Shown here: positions 6,189 to 13,671 of the stretch, in pieces
How the letters are laid out: each line of letters starts with the position of its first letter
Numbering within the stretch: position 1 is the first letter of the stretch
Assembly (NCBI GenBank): GCA_947630345.1
Contig: CANRHF010000028.1
Location: 1-15,322, forward strand
Length of the DNA: 15,322 bases
Direction: 5' to 3'
From: an uncultured Oscillospiraceae bacterium
Lineage (GTDB): Bacteria > Bacillota > Clostridia > Oscillospirales > Oscillospiraceae
Notes under the pieces: generated by a model
Told to the model about the DNA's origin: nothing
The model's database searches: none
What the model saw: only the letters and a program-made list of their open reading frames with translations
Position numbers and translations under genes: made by a program

Positions 6189-7051
6189 AATTGTTGAAAA
6201 AGGTGGTCATGACCCCCAATCCCTACCGGGACAAGAGCTTTTCCACCGTCCGCTCGGCCATGGAGATTCTGCGCTCCGCCGGGGTGGAGGTGAAGCTCTG
6301 CCTGCCCTTCGAGGTGGACCGGAGCTACAGCATGCCCAAGGATCTGCGCTTTTCCCGGCTGGACCGGGAGCTGCCGGAGGCGGACGCGGTGATCTGCTTC
6401 GGCGGGGACGGAACGATCCTGCACATGGCAAAGGCGGCGACCCGCTGCGGAAAGCCGGTGCTGGGCGTGAACATCGGAACCATGGGCTTCATGGCGGAGC
6501 TGGAGAGTACCGAGCTGGATCAGCTGCCCCGGCTCACCACCGGGGACTTTACGCTGGACAGCCGGATGATGCTGGACGTCTCCGTCCAGCGGGGCCGGGA
6601 CATTCTCTTTCACGATATCTGCCTCAACGACGCGGTGGTGACCAAGGGCGCGGTGGCCCGGATCATCCAGCTGGCGGTGAAGTGCGACGGGGTGGAGTGC
6701 CTGGAATATGGCGGGGACGGGCTGATTATTGCCACCCCCACCGGCTCCACGGCCTATAGCCTCTCCGCCGGGGGCCCCATTGTGGAGCCGGAGGCCGCCA
6801 ACATTCTGATCACCCCCATCTGCGCCCACGACGTGGGCAGCCGCTGCGTTGTGGCCTCGGATCAGCGGGTGGTGACGGTGAGCCTGGGGAAGAACGCCCG
6901 CCGGAACGCCTTTTTATCCGTGGACGGGGGCAAGGCCCTGCGCTTGGAGGCGGGAGACGTGGCCACGGTGCGCAAGTCGCGGCTGGTGACCAAACTAATC
7001 CGTCTGAAAAGCCGGAGCTTTTACGATGTGCTGAATATGAAATTTAAATAA
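6185..7051 (+). CDS. nadK: NAD kinase
   Basis: NadK phosphorylates NAD to NADP using ATP or polyphosphate. The 288-aa protein has the family motif CFGGDGTILHMA (catalytic Asp in GGDG), then GVNIGTMGFMAELE, the NDAVVTKGAVARI strand and the signature TPTGSTAYSLSAGGPIVEP. The length is typical. GTG at 6185 overlaps the tlyA stop in a GTGA arrangement. TTG codons at 6191 and 6194 or ATG at 6209 are other possible starts, and homologues often begin near the KKVVMTPNP segment, so the first few residues are uncertain. A 25-bp gap then leads to argR. Confidence 0.95.
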   Translation: MKLLKKVVMTPNPYRDKSFSTVRSAMEILRSAGVEVKLCLPFEVDRSYSMPKDLRFSRLDRELPEADAVICFGGDGTILHMAKAATRCGKPVLGVNIGTMGFMAELESTELDQLPRLTTGDFTLDSRMMLDVSVQRGRDILFHDICLNDAVVTKGAVARIIQLAVKCDGVECLEYGGDGLIIATPTGSTAYSLSAGGPIVEPEAANILITPICAHDVGSRCVVASDQRVVTVSLGKNARRNAFLSVDGGKALRLEAGDVATVRKSRLVTKLIRLKSRSFYDVLNMKFK

Positions 7052-7076
7052 TCCAACAGATATAGGGAGGAACAAC

Positions 7077-7529
7077 ATGAAGAACCAACGTCAGGCCAAG
7101 ATTCTGGAATTGATTACCACCCGCCAGGTGGAAACCCAGGAGCAGCTCCTCGCCCTTTTGGAGGCGGAGGGAATCCATACCACCCAGGCCACCATTTCCC
7201 GGGATGTGAAGGAGCTGCGCATCGTCAAGGAGCTGACCGGCCTGGGCACCTACCGTTATACTACGGCGGACAACGCTGTGTCCGGCAATTTTTCCACCCG
7301 GCTCCACACCATTTTCCGGGAGAGCGTTACATCTCTGGACTATGCCCAGAATATCATCGTTATCCGCACCCTGCCGGGCCTGGCCTCCGCCGCCGGTTCC
7401 GCTCTGGACGCCATGAGCCTCAGCGCCGTGGTGGGCACCCTGGCCGGGGACGACACGTTGATCGTCATCATGCGGGACAGCAATACCGCCGCCTCCTTCT
7501 GCGGCGAGATCAAGAACCTGCTGAACTGA
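7077..7529 (+). CDS. argR: Arginine repressor ArgR/AhrC
   Basis: ArgR is an arginine-sensing transcription factor that represses arginine biosynthesis and can activate its breakdown; it works as a hexamer. The 150-aa protein has the N-terminal winged helix-turn-helix with TTQATISRDVKELRIVK (residues 39-55), whose SRD core contacts DNA. The C-terminal oligomerisation and arginine-binding domain holds GTLAGDDTLIVIMRD near 120-134. The ribosome site GGGAGGA stands just ahead of ATG. It is part of the operon and has no promoter of its own that I can see. No arginine genes are nearby; pairing argR with recN is the standard Firmicutes order and says little about function. Confidence 0.96.
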   Translation: MKNQRQAKILELITTRQVETQEQLLALLEAEGIHTTQATISRDVKELRIVKELTGLGTYRYTTADNAVSGNFSTRLHTIFRESVTSLDYAQNIIVIRTLPGLASAAGSALDAMSLSAVVGTLAGDDTLIVIMRDSNTAASFCGEIKNLLN

Positions 7530-7547
7530 TGGGAAAGGAGCGCCGGG

Positions 7548-9200
7548 ATGCTGAGTCTTCTGCATATTGAAAATATCGCGGTGGTGGAGCGGGCGGAGAT
7601 CGCCTTTCACCCCGGTTTCAACGTGCTGACCGGCGAGACCGGCGCGGGCAAATCCATCGTGATCGACGCCATTTCCGCCATTCTGGGCCGCCGGGCCTAC
7701 CGGGACATGATCCGCACCGGGGAGAGCCGGGCCAGCGTCCGGGCGATTTTCACCCAGGTGCCGGAGCTTCCTTGGTTTCAGGAAAACGGGGTGCCCTATG
7801 ACCCGGAGACGGTGATCCAGCGGGAGATCTATCTGGACGGGCGGAACGTGTGCCGGGTCAACGGCAGTCTGGTGACGGTGTCCATCCTCCACTCTCTGGG
7901 AATCCGGCTGATCAACATCCATGGGCAGCACGACGCCGCCACCCTCTTTGACGAGGAAAACCATCTGCAATATCTGGACGCCTACGCTGAAAACCAGGCG
8001 CTGCGCCAGGACTATGGGGAAAAATACGCCGCCCTGGCCGCTCTGCGGAAGAAGATCGACAGCCTTACTATGGACGAGGGGGAGAAGCTCCGGCGGATGG
8101 AGTCCCTGCAATACCAGATCCAGGAGATCACCCGGGCCAACCTGACCGCGGGGGAGGACGAGGCCCTGGAGGAACGGCGCAAGATTTTGCAAAACGCGGA
8201 AAAACTGAGCAGCGGGATGGACGCCGCCGTGGAGTGCCTCTACGGCGGGGAGGATACCGACGGCGCAGCCGGATTGCTTTCGGAGGCGGAGCGGGAGCTG
8301 AGCCGCCTGGCCCGGTTCGGGGAGCCCTTCGCCACCCTGCACCGGCAGGTGGCGGACCTCAAATATCAGGTGCAGGACGCCGCCGAGGAGGCCCGCGCCG
8401 CTCGGGACAATCTGAGCTACTCCGCCGAAGAGCTGGAGAATATCGAGAGCCGCCTGGATGTGATCCACCGCCTTCGCAGAAAGTACGGCTCCTCCTGCCA
8501 GGAGATTTTGGACTACTGCCAGAAGGCCCAGGAGCAGCTGGACCGAATTCAGTTCGCCGACGACGAGCTGCTGCGGCTGAAAACCAAGCTGGCCCAGGCG
8601 GAAAAGGAGGCCATGGAATCAGCCTCCAATTTGTCCCAAAACCGGAAGGAAGCGGGCCGGCGGCTGTCCCAGGCCATTTTGGAGGAGCTGCGGCAGCTGG
8701 ACATGCCCAGAGTGCAGTTTGCCTGTCCATTCACCCAGACCCCCCTGGGACCCAACGGCATGGATGCCGCCGCCTTTTATCTCTCCGCCAACGCCGGGGA
8801 GGCGCTGAAGCCCCTGAGCCGGGTGGCCTCCGGCGGCGAGCTGGCCCGGATTATGCTGGCCATGAAAAACGTCCTGGCCCGGCAGGATCAGGTGGCGACC
8901 CTGATTTTCGATGAAGTGGATACCGGCGTTTCCGGCCGGGCGGCCCAGAAGGTGGCGGAGAAGCTCCGCAACCTGGCCCGGGATAAGCAGGTGCTCTGCG
9001 TCACCCATTTGCCCCAGCTGGCGGCCCTGGGGGATACCCATCTGCTGATCTCCAAGTCCGAGCGGGAGGGTCGAACCTATACCACCGTTACCCCCCTGGA
9101 CCGGGATGGCCGGATTCGGGAGCTTGCCCGGATCATCGGCGGGGCCAGCATCACCCCCATCACCCTGCAAAGCGCGGCGGAAATGCTGGACCACCCTTGA
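7548..9200 (+). CDS. recN: DNA repair protein RecN
   Basis: RecN is an SMC-like ATPase that acts early in repair of DNA double-strand breaks. The 550-aa protein has the Walker A motif GETGAGKS at residues 29-36, a QHD box in INIHGQHDAATL, a long central coiled coil (about 150-380, rich in Glu, Arg, Leu and Ala), the ABC signature ASGGELARI from residue 427 and Walker B TLIFDEVDTGVSG from residue 451. The C-terminal ATPase end includes VTHLPQLAA. ATG follows AAAGGAG. It is the last gene of the operon begun at OLE. Its TGA stop lies inside the -35 box of the next promoter, and no terminator separates them before the T-box leader. Confidence 0.97.
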   Translation: MLSLLHIENIAVVERAEIAFHPGFNVLTGETGAGKSIVIDAISAILGRRAYRDMIRTGESRASVRAIFTQVPELPWFQENGVPYDPETVIQREIYLDGRNVCRVNGSLVTVSILHSLGIRLINIHGQHDAATLFDEENHLQYLDAYAENQALRQDYGEKYAALAALRKKIDSLTMDEGEKLRRMESLQYQIQEITRANLTAGEDEALEERRKILQNAEKLSSGMDAAVECLYGGEDTDGAAGLLSEAERELSRLARFGEPFATLHRQVADLKYQVQDAAEEARAARDNLSYSAEELENIESRLDVIHRLRRKYGSSCQEILDYCQKAQEQLDRIQFADDELLRLKTKLAQAEKEAMESASNLSQNRKEAGRRLSQAILEELRQLDMPRVQFACPFTQTPLGPNGMDAAAFYLSANAGEALKPLSRVASGGELARIMLAMKNVLARQDQVATLIFDEVDTGVSGRAAQKVAEKLRNLARDKQVLCVTHLPQLAALGDTHLLISKSEREGRTYTTVTPLDRDGRIRELARIIGGASITPITLQSAAEMLDHP

Positions 9201-9225
9201 CAAAACAGGTTTTTTCTGCTAGGAT
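9197..9225 (+). promoter_or_regulatory. Promoter of the T-box / hydrolase / tyrS unit
   Basis: A perfect -35 box TTGACA (9197-9202), a 17-bp spacer ending in TGC (extended -10) and TAGGAT (9220-9225) predict a start near 9232. The -35 box contains the recN stop codon TGA at 9198-9200. Confidence 0.8.
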
Positions 9226-9231
9226 ACTACC

Positions 9232-9480
9232 AACGCAATGAAGGGATGCTTAGTCGCCCCAAACCCCTCCAGAGAGCTGCCGGATGGTGCAAGGCAGCGG
9301 GGCAGGCGATGAAATTACCTCCCGGAGCGGCCCGCCTGAAAAAGTAGGGCGGGACGGGTCGGCCCGATAGCGCCGGGGCGCGTTTCGCGCCGTGAGGGCA
9401 TGGCCGGGAGGCCCTGCCGAATCAGAGGTGGTACCGCGTAAATTACGCCCTCTGTCCTGCTGGACAGGGGGATTTTCATT
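9232..9480 (+). promoter_or_regulatory. T-box leader, probably tyrosine-specific
   Basis: T-boxes sense uncharged tRNA and let transcription continue when the amino acid is scarce. Stem I is recognisable by AGAGAG (9271-9276), the distal stem GCTGCC / GGCAGC (9276-9281 with 9293-9298) with a GGATGGTGCAA loop, the GCCCC / GGGGC stem (9256-9260 with 9299-9303) and the lower GGGA / TCCC pairing (9243-9246 with 9320-9323). The specifier loop reads GAAATTACC; TAC at 9316-9318 sits one base before the lower stem and suits tyrS. The T-box AGGTGGTACCGCG is at 9426-9438. CAGAGG (9423-9428) pairs with CCTCTG (9449-9454) in the antiterminator, which excludes the terminator. An in-register ATT (9314-9316) is a weaker specifier alternative. 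Confidence 0.95.
9448..9476 (+). terminator. T-box controlled terminator
   Basis: CCCTCTGTCC (9448-9457) pairs with GGACAGGGGG (9462-9471), with one G-U pair, around TGCT, followed by ATTTT. Its left arm is shared with the antiterminator, so the two structures exclude each other. Confidence 0.85.
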
Positions 9481-9494
9481 TGGGAGGGAAAAAT

Positions 9495-10127
9495 ATGGTA
9501 AACATCACTTATTTGGGCCATGCCTGCTTCCTACTGGAGGAGAATGGCTACCGGACGGTGCTGGATCCCTATGCAAACGGCGCCGTGCCGGGGCTTTTGG
9601 ACCTGGATCTGGCGGCGGAGGCGGTGTATTGCAGCCACGGTCATGGGGACCACAACGCCGCGGACCGGGTGAAGCTGACCCGGACAGCTCTCCGGCCCCC
9701 TTACACCCTGACCGAGCTTCCCGTGCCCCACGACGACGCCGGCGGCGCCAAGCGTGGGATGTGTACCGCCCGGGTTTTTGACTTCGGCGGTCTCCGGGTG
9801 GCCCACCTGGGGGACATTGGCCGGACTCTGACCCTGGAGGAGGCGGAAATTCTGGCGGGTGTGGACTGCCTGCTCCTGCCGGTGGGCGGCTTTTTCACCG
9901 TGGATGCCGACCATGCCGCCCAGATCGTCCGGCAGACGGGGGCGAAGGTCGTGATCCCCATGCACTACCGGACGAAAACCACCGGCTATCCCGTCATCGG
10001 CAAGCTGGACCGATTCACCCGGCAGTTTGAAACTGTCAGCTATGAGTGCGACGCCCTGGCCCTGACGCCGGATACCCCGGCGGGGATCCATGTACTCAAA
10101 CAAAAAATGGCAAAAGGAGAAGAATGA
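9495..10127 (+). CDS. Metallo-beta-lactamase fold metal-dependent hydrolase
   Basis: This 210-aa protein is a small MBL-fold hydrolase of the UlaG / UPF0173-like kind, cytoplasmic and probably binding two metal ions. The metal motif HxHxDH is H48-G-H50-G-D52-H53. Other likely ligands are H9 in YLGHACF, the Asp in AHLGDIGRT, and the His in VIPMHYRTK. The substrate is not shown by the sequence; a phosphodiester or lactone hydrolase is possible. The ATG at 9495 follows GGGAGGG at a good distance; an in-frame TTG upstream is not needed. The gene lies between a T-box terminator and tyrS and overlaps the tyrS start, so it is controlled with TyrRS. A link to tyrosine or tRNA metabolism is inferred from context only. 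Confidence 0.9.
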   Translation: MVNITYLGHACFLLEENGYRTVLDPYANGAVPGLLDLDLAAEAVYCSHGHGDHNAADRVKLTRTALRPPYTLTELPVPHDDAGGAKRGMCTARVFDFGGLRVAHLGDIGRTLTLEEAEILAGVDCLLLPVGGFFTVDADHAAQIVRQTGAKVVIPMHYRTKTTGYPVIGKLDRFTRQFETVSYECDALALTPDTPAGIHVLKQKMAKGEE

Positions 10128-11350
10128 TGAAGCTTTACGACGAGCTGGTGGCCCGGGGGCTGATCGCCCAGGTCACCGATGAAAACGAGATCCGCACCAT
10201 GATCGACGAGGGCAAGGCCACCTTCTACATCGGCTTTGACTGTACGGCGGACAGCCTGACCGCCGGGCACTTCATGGCCCTGACTCTGATGAAGCGGCTG
10301 CAAATGGCGGGGAACAAGCCCATCGCCCTGATCGGCGGGGGCACCACCATGATCGGCGACCCCTCCGGCCGAACGGATATGCGGAAAATACTGACCAAGG
10401 AGGATATCGACCACAACGCCGCCTGCTTCAAGCGGCAGATGGAGCGATTCATTGAATTCGGCCCGGGCAAGGCCCAGATGGTGAACAACGCGGACTGGCT
10501 GCTGAATCTAAATTATGTAAACCTTCTCCGGGAGGTGGGGGCCTGCTTCTCCGTGAACAATATGCTCCGGGCGGAGTGCTACAAGCAGCGGATGGAGCGG
10601 GGACTGTCCTTCCTGGAGTTCAACTACATGATCATGCAGTCTTACGATTTTTACTACCTGTTCCAGCACTACGGCTGCAATATGCAGTTCGGCGGCAACG
10701 ACCAGTGGAGCAATATGCTGGGCGGCACCGAGCTGATCCGCCGGAAGCTGGGCAAGGACGCCCACGCCATGACCATCACCCTGCTCACCGACTCCCAGGG
10801 CAATAAGATGGGTAAGACCGCCGGAAACGCCGTCTGGCTGGATCCCAACAAGACCAGCCCCTTCGATTTCTACCAGTACTGGCGGAACGTGGGAGACGCG
10901 GATGTGATGAAGTGCGTGCGGATGCTGACCTTCCTGCCCATGGAGCAGATCGCGGAGATGGACGCCTGGCAGGACGCCAAGCTCAACGAGGCCAAGGAAA
11001 TCCTGGCCTTTGAGCTGACCAAGCTGGTCCACGGTCCGGAGGAGGCGGAAAAGGCTCAGGCCGCCGCCCGGGCCCTGTTTGCCGGTTCCGGGACCTCCGG
11101 GGAGATGCCCACCACCAAGATCCAGCCGGATGCGCTGAAGGACGGAAAAATCGGCATTCTGACCTTGATGGTTTCCTGCGGCCTGGCCGCCTCCAACGGC
11201 GAGGCCCGCCGCCTGGTGCAGCAGGGAGGCGTGTTCCTGAACGGGGACAAGGTCCCCGGAGCGGACGCCGCCGTTACCGAGGCCCAGCTCCGGGCCGGGG
11301 CGGTCCTGCGCAAGGGCAAGAAGGTCTTCCACAAGGCGATCCTGGATTAA
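10127..11350 (+). CDS. tyrS: Tyrosyl-tRNA synthetase
   Basis: TyrRS attaches tyrosine to tRNA-Tyr. The 407-aa class I enzyme has YIGFDCTADSLTAGHFM (residues 34-50) with the HIGH-like TAGH, the tyrosine-pocket region FLEFNYMIMQSYDFYYL and QFGGNDQWSN, and the KMSKS-loop equivalent KMGKT at 227-231. A C-terminal S4 RNA-binding domain (about 345-400: LMVSCGLAASNGEARRLVQQ) completes it. Two in-frame ATGs stand at 10124 and 10127. The second is chosen because GGAG (10116-10119) then lies seven bases away instead of four; the first would add one Met. The start overlaps the hydrolase stop, giving coupled translation. Expression should depend on the T-box upstream. A strong terminator follows. Confidence 0.97.
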   Translation: MKLYDELVARGLIAQVTDENEIRTMIDEGKATFYIGFDCTADSLTAGHFMALTLMKRLQMAGNKPIALIGGGTTMIGDPSGRTDMRKILTKEDIDHNAACFKRQMERFIEFGPGKAQMVNNADWLLNLNYVNLLREVGACFSVNNMLRAECYKQRMERGLSFLEFNYMIMQSYDFYYLFQHYGCNMQFGGNDQWSNMLGGTELIRRKLGKDAHAMTITLLTDSQGNKMGKTAGNAVWLDPNKTSPFDFYQYWRNVGDADVMKCVRMLTFLPMEQIAEMDAWQDAKLNEAKEILAFELTKLVHGPEEAEKAQAAARALFAGSGTSGEMPTTKIQPDALKDGKIGILTLMVSCGLAASNGEARRLVQQGGVFLNGDKVPGADAAVTEAQLRAGAVLRKGKKVFHKAILD

Positions 11351-11361
11351 ATCCAAAAAAC

Positions 11362-11393
11362 GCGGCTTCCACGCTCGGAAGCCGCATTTTTTT
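11362..11393 (+). terminator. Intrinsic terminator after tyrS
   Basis: GCGGCTTCC (11362-11370) pairs perfectly with GGAAGCCGC (11377-11385) around ACGCTC, followed by ATTTTTTT. It lies 11 bases after the tyrS stop codon. Confidence 0.95.
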
Positions 11394-11394
11394 C

Positions 11395-11422
11395 TGGACT
11401 TTTGGCAAAAAACCTGTATAAT
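11395..11422 (+). promoter_or_regulatory. Promoter of the transporter-phosphodiesterase pair
   Basis: A perfect -10 box TATAAT (11417-11422) has a moderate -35, TGGACT (11395-11400), 16 bp upstream. TTGGCA at 11402 looks like a -35 but is only 9 bp away. The predicted start is near 11429. Confidence 0.7.
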
Positions 11423-11466
11423 AGAGATATCTAACAAAAAGGAACAGGAAAATGGAGGAGAAATTT

Positions 11467-12792
11467 ATGAAACTTGACACAAAACGTACCGTTTTGGTGG
11501 GCTTTGCCTTCCTGGCCATCTCCGCCTTCTGGCAGATGTACGACAATCTGATCCCGCTGATGCTCTCCAACACCTTCGAGATCAGTAAAACGTACTCCGG
11601 CTTCATCATGTCCCTGGACAACATCCTGGCCCTGTTCCTGCTGCCCCTGTTCGGCGGCCTGTCGGACAAGTGCCGCAGCGCTTTGGGCCGGCGGAGGCCC
11701 TTCATCCTCTTTGGCACTTTAGTTTCCGTGGCGTTGATGATCCTGCTGCCCCTGCTGGACAACAGCTACGCCGCCTCTCCCGCCCTCTGGAAGCTGGTGG
11801 GCTTTATCGCGGTGCTGGGACTGCTGCTCATCGCCATGGGCACCTACCGGAGCCCCGCCGTGGCCCTGATGCCCGACGTGACCCCCAAGCCCCTGCGGAG
11901 CAAGGCCAACGCCGTCATCAATCTCATGGGCGCCGTGGGCGGCGTCATCTATCTGCTGGTCTCCTCGGTCCTCTACCGGCAAAAGCCCGGGACGGGGGTC
12001 CATGTGGATTATCTGCCTCTGTTTTCCATCGTGGGCGGTATCATGCTGGGGGCCCTGGCCGTGATCATGTTCCTGGTGGACGAGCCCAAACTGGCAGCCC
12101 GGCAGAAGGAATATGAGCAGGCCCACCCGGAGGACAATTTGGCCGAACAGACCGAGAACGGCGAGGCCCTGCCCAAGGATGTGAAGTGGAGCCTGGGCTT
12201 CCTGCTGGCGTCCATTTCCCTGTGGTTCATCGGCTACAACGGCGTCACCACCTGGTTCTCCACCTATGCCACCAATGTCTGGAACATGCCCCTGGGCAGC
12301 GCCAATACCTGCCTGACCGTGGCCACCGCGGGCGCCATCGTCAGCTACATCCCCGTGGGCAACATCGCCAGCAAGGTGGGCCGCCGGAAGACCATCCGCT
12401 TTGGCGCCTTGCTCCTGGCCGCCTGCTTCTTCGCGGCCTTCCTGTACACCGTCTTTGCCAAGGAGTTCAGCCCTCTGCTATATGTGCTGTTCATTCTGGT
12501 GGGCATGGCCTGGGCGGCCATCAACGTCAACAGCCTGCCCATGGTGGTGGAGATGTGCAAGGGCAGCGAAGTGGGCAAATTCACAGGCCTGTACTACACC
12601 TTCTCCATGGCGGCCCAGATCGTCACCCCCATCGTGGCCGGCTTCCTGCTGGAAAACGTGAGCTACCACACCCTGTTCCCCTATGCCGCGCTGGCGGTGC
12701 TGGGCTCCTTCATCACCATGGGCTTTGTCCGCCACGGGGACAACAAGGTGGAGGCCAAGAAGGGCCTGGAAGCCTTTGACGTGGGGGACTGA
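11467..12792 (+). CDS. MFS transporter, sugar / SLC45-like type
   Basis: This 441-aa integral membrane protein has about 12 hydrophobic segments and belongs to the major facilitator superfamily. The loop between helices 2 and 3 carries a motif A-like GGLSDKCRSALGRRRP (near residues 62-77), a form common in SLC45 / GPH-type sugar transporters. A central hydrophilic loop of about 40 residues, rich in Glu and Gln (around PKLAARQKEYEQAHPEDNLA), separates the halves, and GNIASKVGRRKTIRFG repeats the motif in the second half. The ATG at 11467 lies six bases after GGAGGAG; an ATG at 11452 overlaps that ribosome site and is rejected. It is followed after 3 bp by a glycerophosphodiester phosphodiesterase. 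The substrate cannot be read from the sequence; a sugar, or a glycerophospho compound given the neighbour, is possible. Confidence 0.88.
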   Translation: MKLDTKRTVLVGFAFLAISAFWQMYDNLIPLMLSNTFEISKTYSGFIMSLDNILALFLLPLFGGLSDKCRSALGRRRPFILFGTLVSVALMILLPLLDNSYAASPALWKLVGFIAVLGLLLIAMGTYRSPAVALMPDVTPKPLRSKANAVINLMGAVGGVIYLLVSSVLYRQKPGTGVHVDYLPLFSIVGGIMLGALAVIMFLVDEPKLAARQKEYEQAHPEDNLAEQTENGEALPKDVKWSLGFLLASISLWFIGYNGVTTWFSTYATNVWNMPLGSANTCLTVATAGAIVSYIPVGNIASKVGRRKTIRFGALLLAACFFAAFLYTVFAKEFSPLLYVLFILVGMAWAAINVNSLPMVVEMCKGSEVGKFTGLYYTFSMAAQIVTPIVAGFLLENVSYHTLFPYAALAVLGSFITMGFVRHGDNKVEAKKGLEAFDVGD

Positions 12793-12795
12793 GCC

Positions 12796-13602
12796 ATGAT
12801 CTGGGTTCTGATAATTGCGCTGGTCCTGGCAGCCGGGTTCCCGCTGGCCCTCCGGGGCCGGAAGGGGCACCCGGGCTGGAAGGACCTGCTGGGCTGGAAC
12901 TATGCCCACCGGGGCCTCCACGACGAGGCCCTGCCGGAAAACAGCATGGCGGCCTTCCGGGCCGCCCTGGAGCAGGGCTACGGCATCGAGCTGGACCTGC
13001 ATCTGATCAAGGACGGCTCCCTGGCGGTGCTTCACGACCACACCCTGAAGCGGATGACCGGCCGGGAGGGGAAAATCGAGGATCTGACCGCTCCCGAGCT
13101 GAAAACCTGCTTCCTCCAGGGCACCCAGGAGACCATCCCCCTCTTTGAGGACGTGCTGGCGCTGTTCGACGGGAAGGCCCCCATGATCATCGAGCTGAAA
13201 TCCGACGGGACCAACGTCAGCGCCCTGTGCGAAGCGGCCATGGCCGCCCTGAAGGACTACCACGGCCCCTACTGTATTGAGTCCTTTGACAGCCGGTGCC
13301 TGATGTGGCTGAAAAAGCACGCCCCCCAGGTGATCCGGGGGCAGCTGGCGGAGGACTATCTCCATGAGAAAACGATCCTGCCCTGGCCCCTGGCCTTCGC
13401 CGTGACCTACAATCTGGAAAACTTCCTGACCGTGCCGGACTTCCTGGCGTACCGGTTCAACAACCGGACGCTGCTGCCCAACCGGATCTGCCGGAAGCTG
13501 TGGGGCGTCCAGGGAGTCACCTGGACCCTGCGGAGCAAGGCGGATTTTAATACCGCCGTGGCGGAGGGCTGGGTCCCCATTTTCGAGGGCTTCCGGCCAT
13601 AG
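12796..13602 (+). CDS. Membrane-anchored glycerophosphodiester phosphodiesterase
   Basis: GDPD enzymes split glycerophosphodiesters into glycerol 3-phosphate and an alcohol. The 268-aa protein starts with an uncleaved-looking membrane segment (residues 2-18) followed by a basic stretch, so it is probably anchored; which face is not certain. The catalytic TIM barrel shows H38-R39 in YAHRGLHDEALPENS, E65 and D67 in GIELDL, H80 in VLHDHTLKRMTG and E133 in MIIELK. The barrel end includes VTWTLRSKADF. The length is typical of the short bacterial form. It follows the transporter after 3 bp with only a G-rich weak ribosome site, so translation is probably coupled. A joint role in uptake and hydrolysis of phosphodiesters is an inference. 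Confidence 0.9.
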   Translation: MIWVLIIALVLAAGFPLALRGRKGHPGWKDLLGWNYAHRGLHDEALPENSMAAFRAALEQGYGIELDLHLIKDGSLAVLHDHTLKRMTGREGKIEDLTAPELKTCFLQGTQETIPLFEDVLALFDGKAPMIIELKSDGTNVSALCEAAMAALKDYHGPYCIESFDSRCLMWLKKHAPQVIRGQLAEDYLHEKTILPWPLAFAVTYNLENFLTVPDFLAYRFNNRTLLPNRICRKLWGVQGVTWTLRSKADFNTAVAEGWVPIFEGFRP

Positions 13603-13618
13603 TCCCAAAACCAAAAAC

Positions 13619-13662
13619 GAACAGAACCGCTCCGAAGTCCGCGCTTCGGAGCGGTTCTGTTC
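13619..13662. terminator. Bidirectional terminator between convergent units
   Basis: A perfect 19-bp stem pairs 13619-13637 with 13644-13662 around TCCGCG. Read on the minus strand it is followed by CGTTTTTGGTTTTGGG, so it should end the murT-gatD transcript well. On the plus strand the tail is weaker (GATCTAAAGTT). Confidence 0.9.
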
Positions 13663-13671
13663 GATCTAAAG

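Noticed and set aside
8234..8914. Second plus-strand frame within recN
   Set aside because: Frame-shifted shadow of recN rich in Arg, Gly, Pro and Ala; RecN continues unbroken through it.
11402..11422. TTGGCA as the -35 box for the transporter promoter
   Set aside because: It is only 9 bp from TATAAT, too close for a sigma-A promoter.
12478..13614. Long minus-strand frame opposite the transporter and phosphodiesterase
   Set aside because: Rich in His, Gln, Gly and Val with no domain; the plus strand genes have clear motifs.
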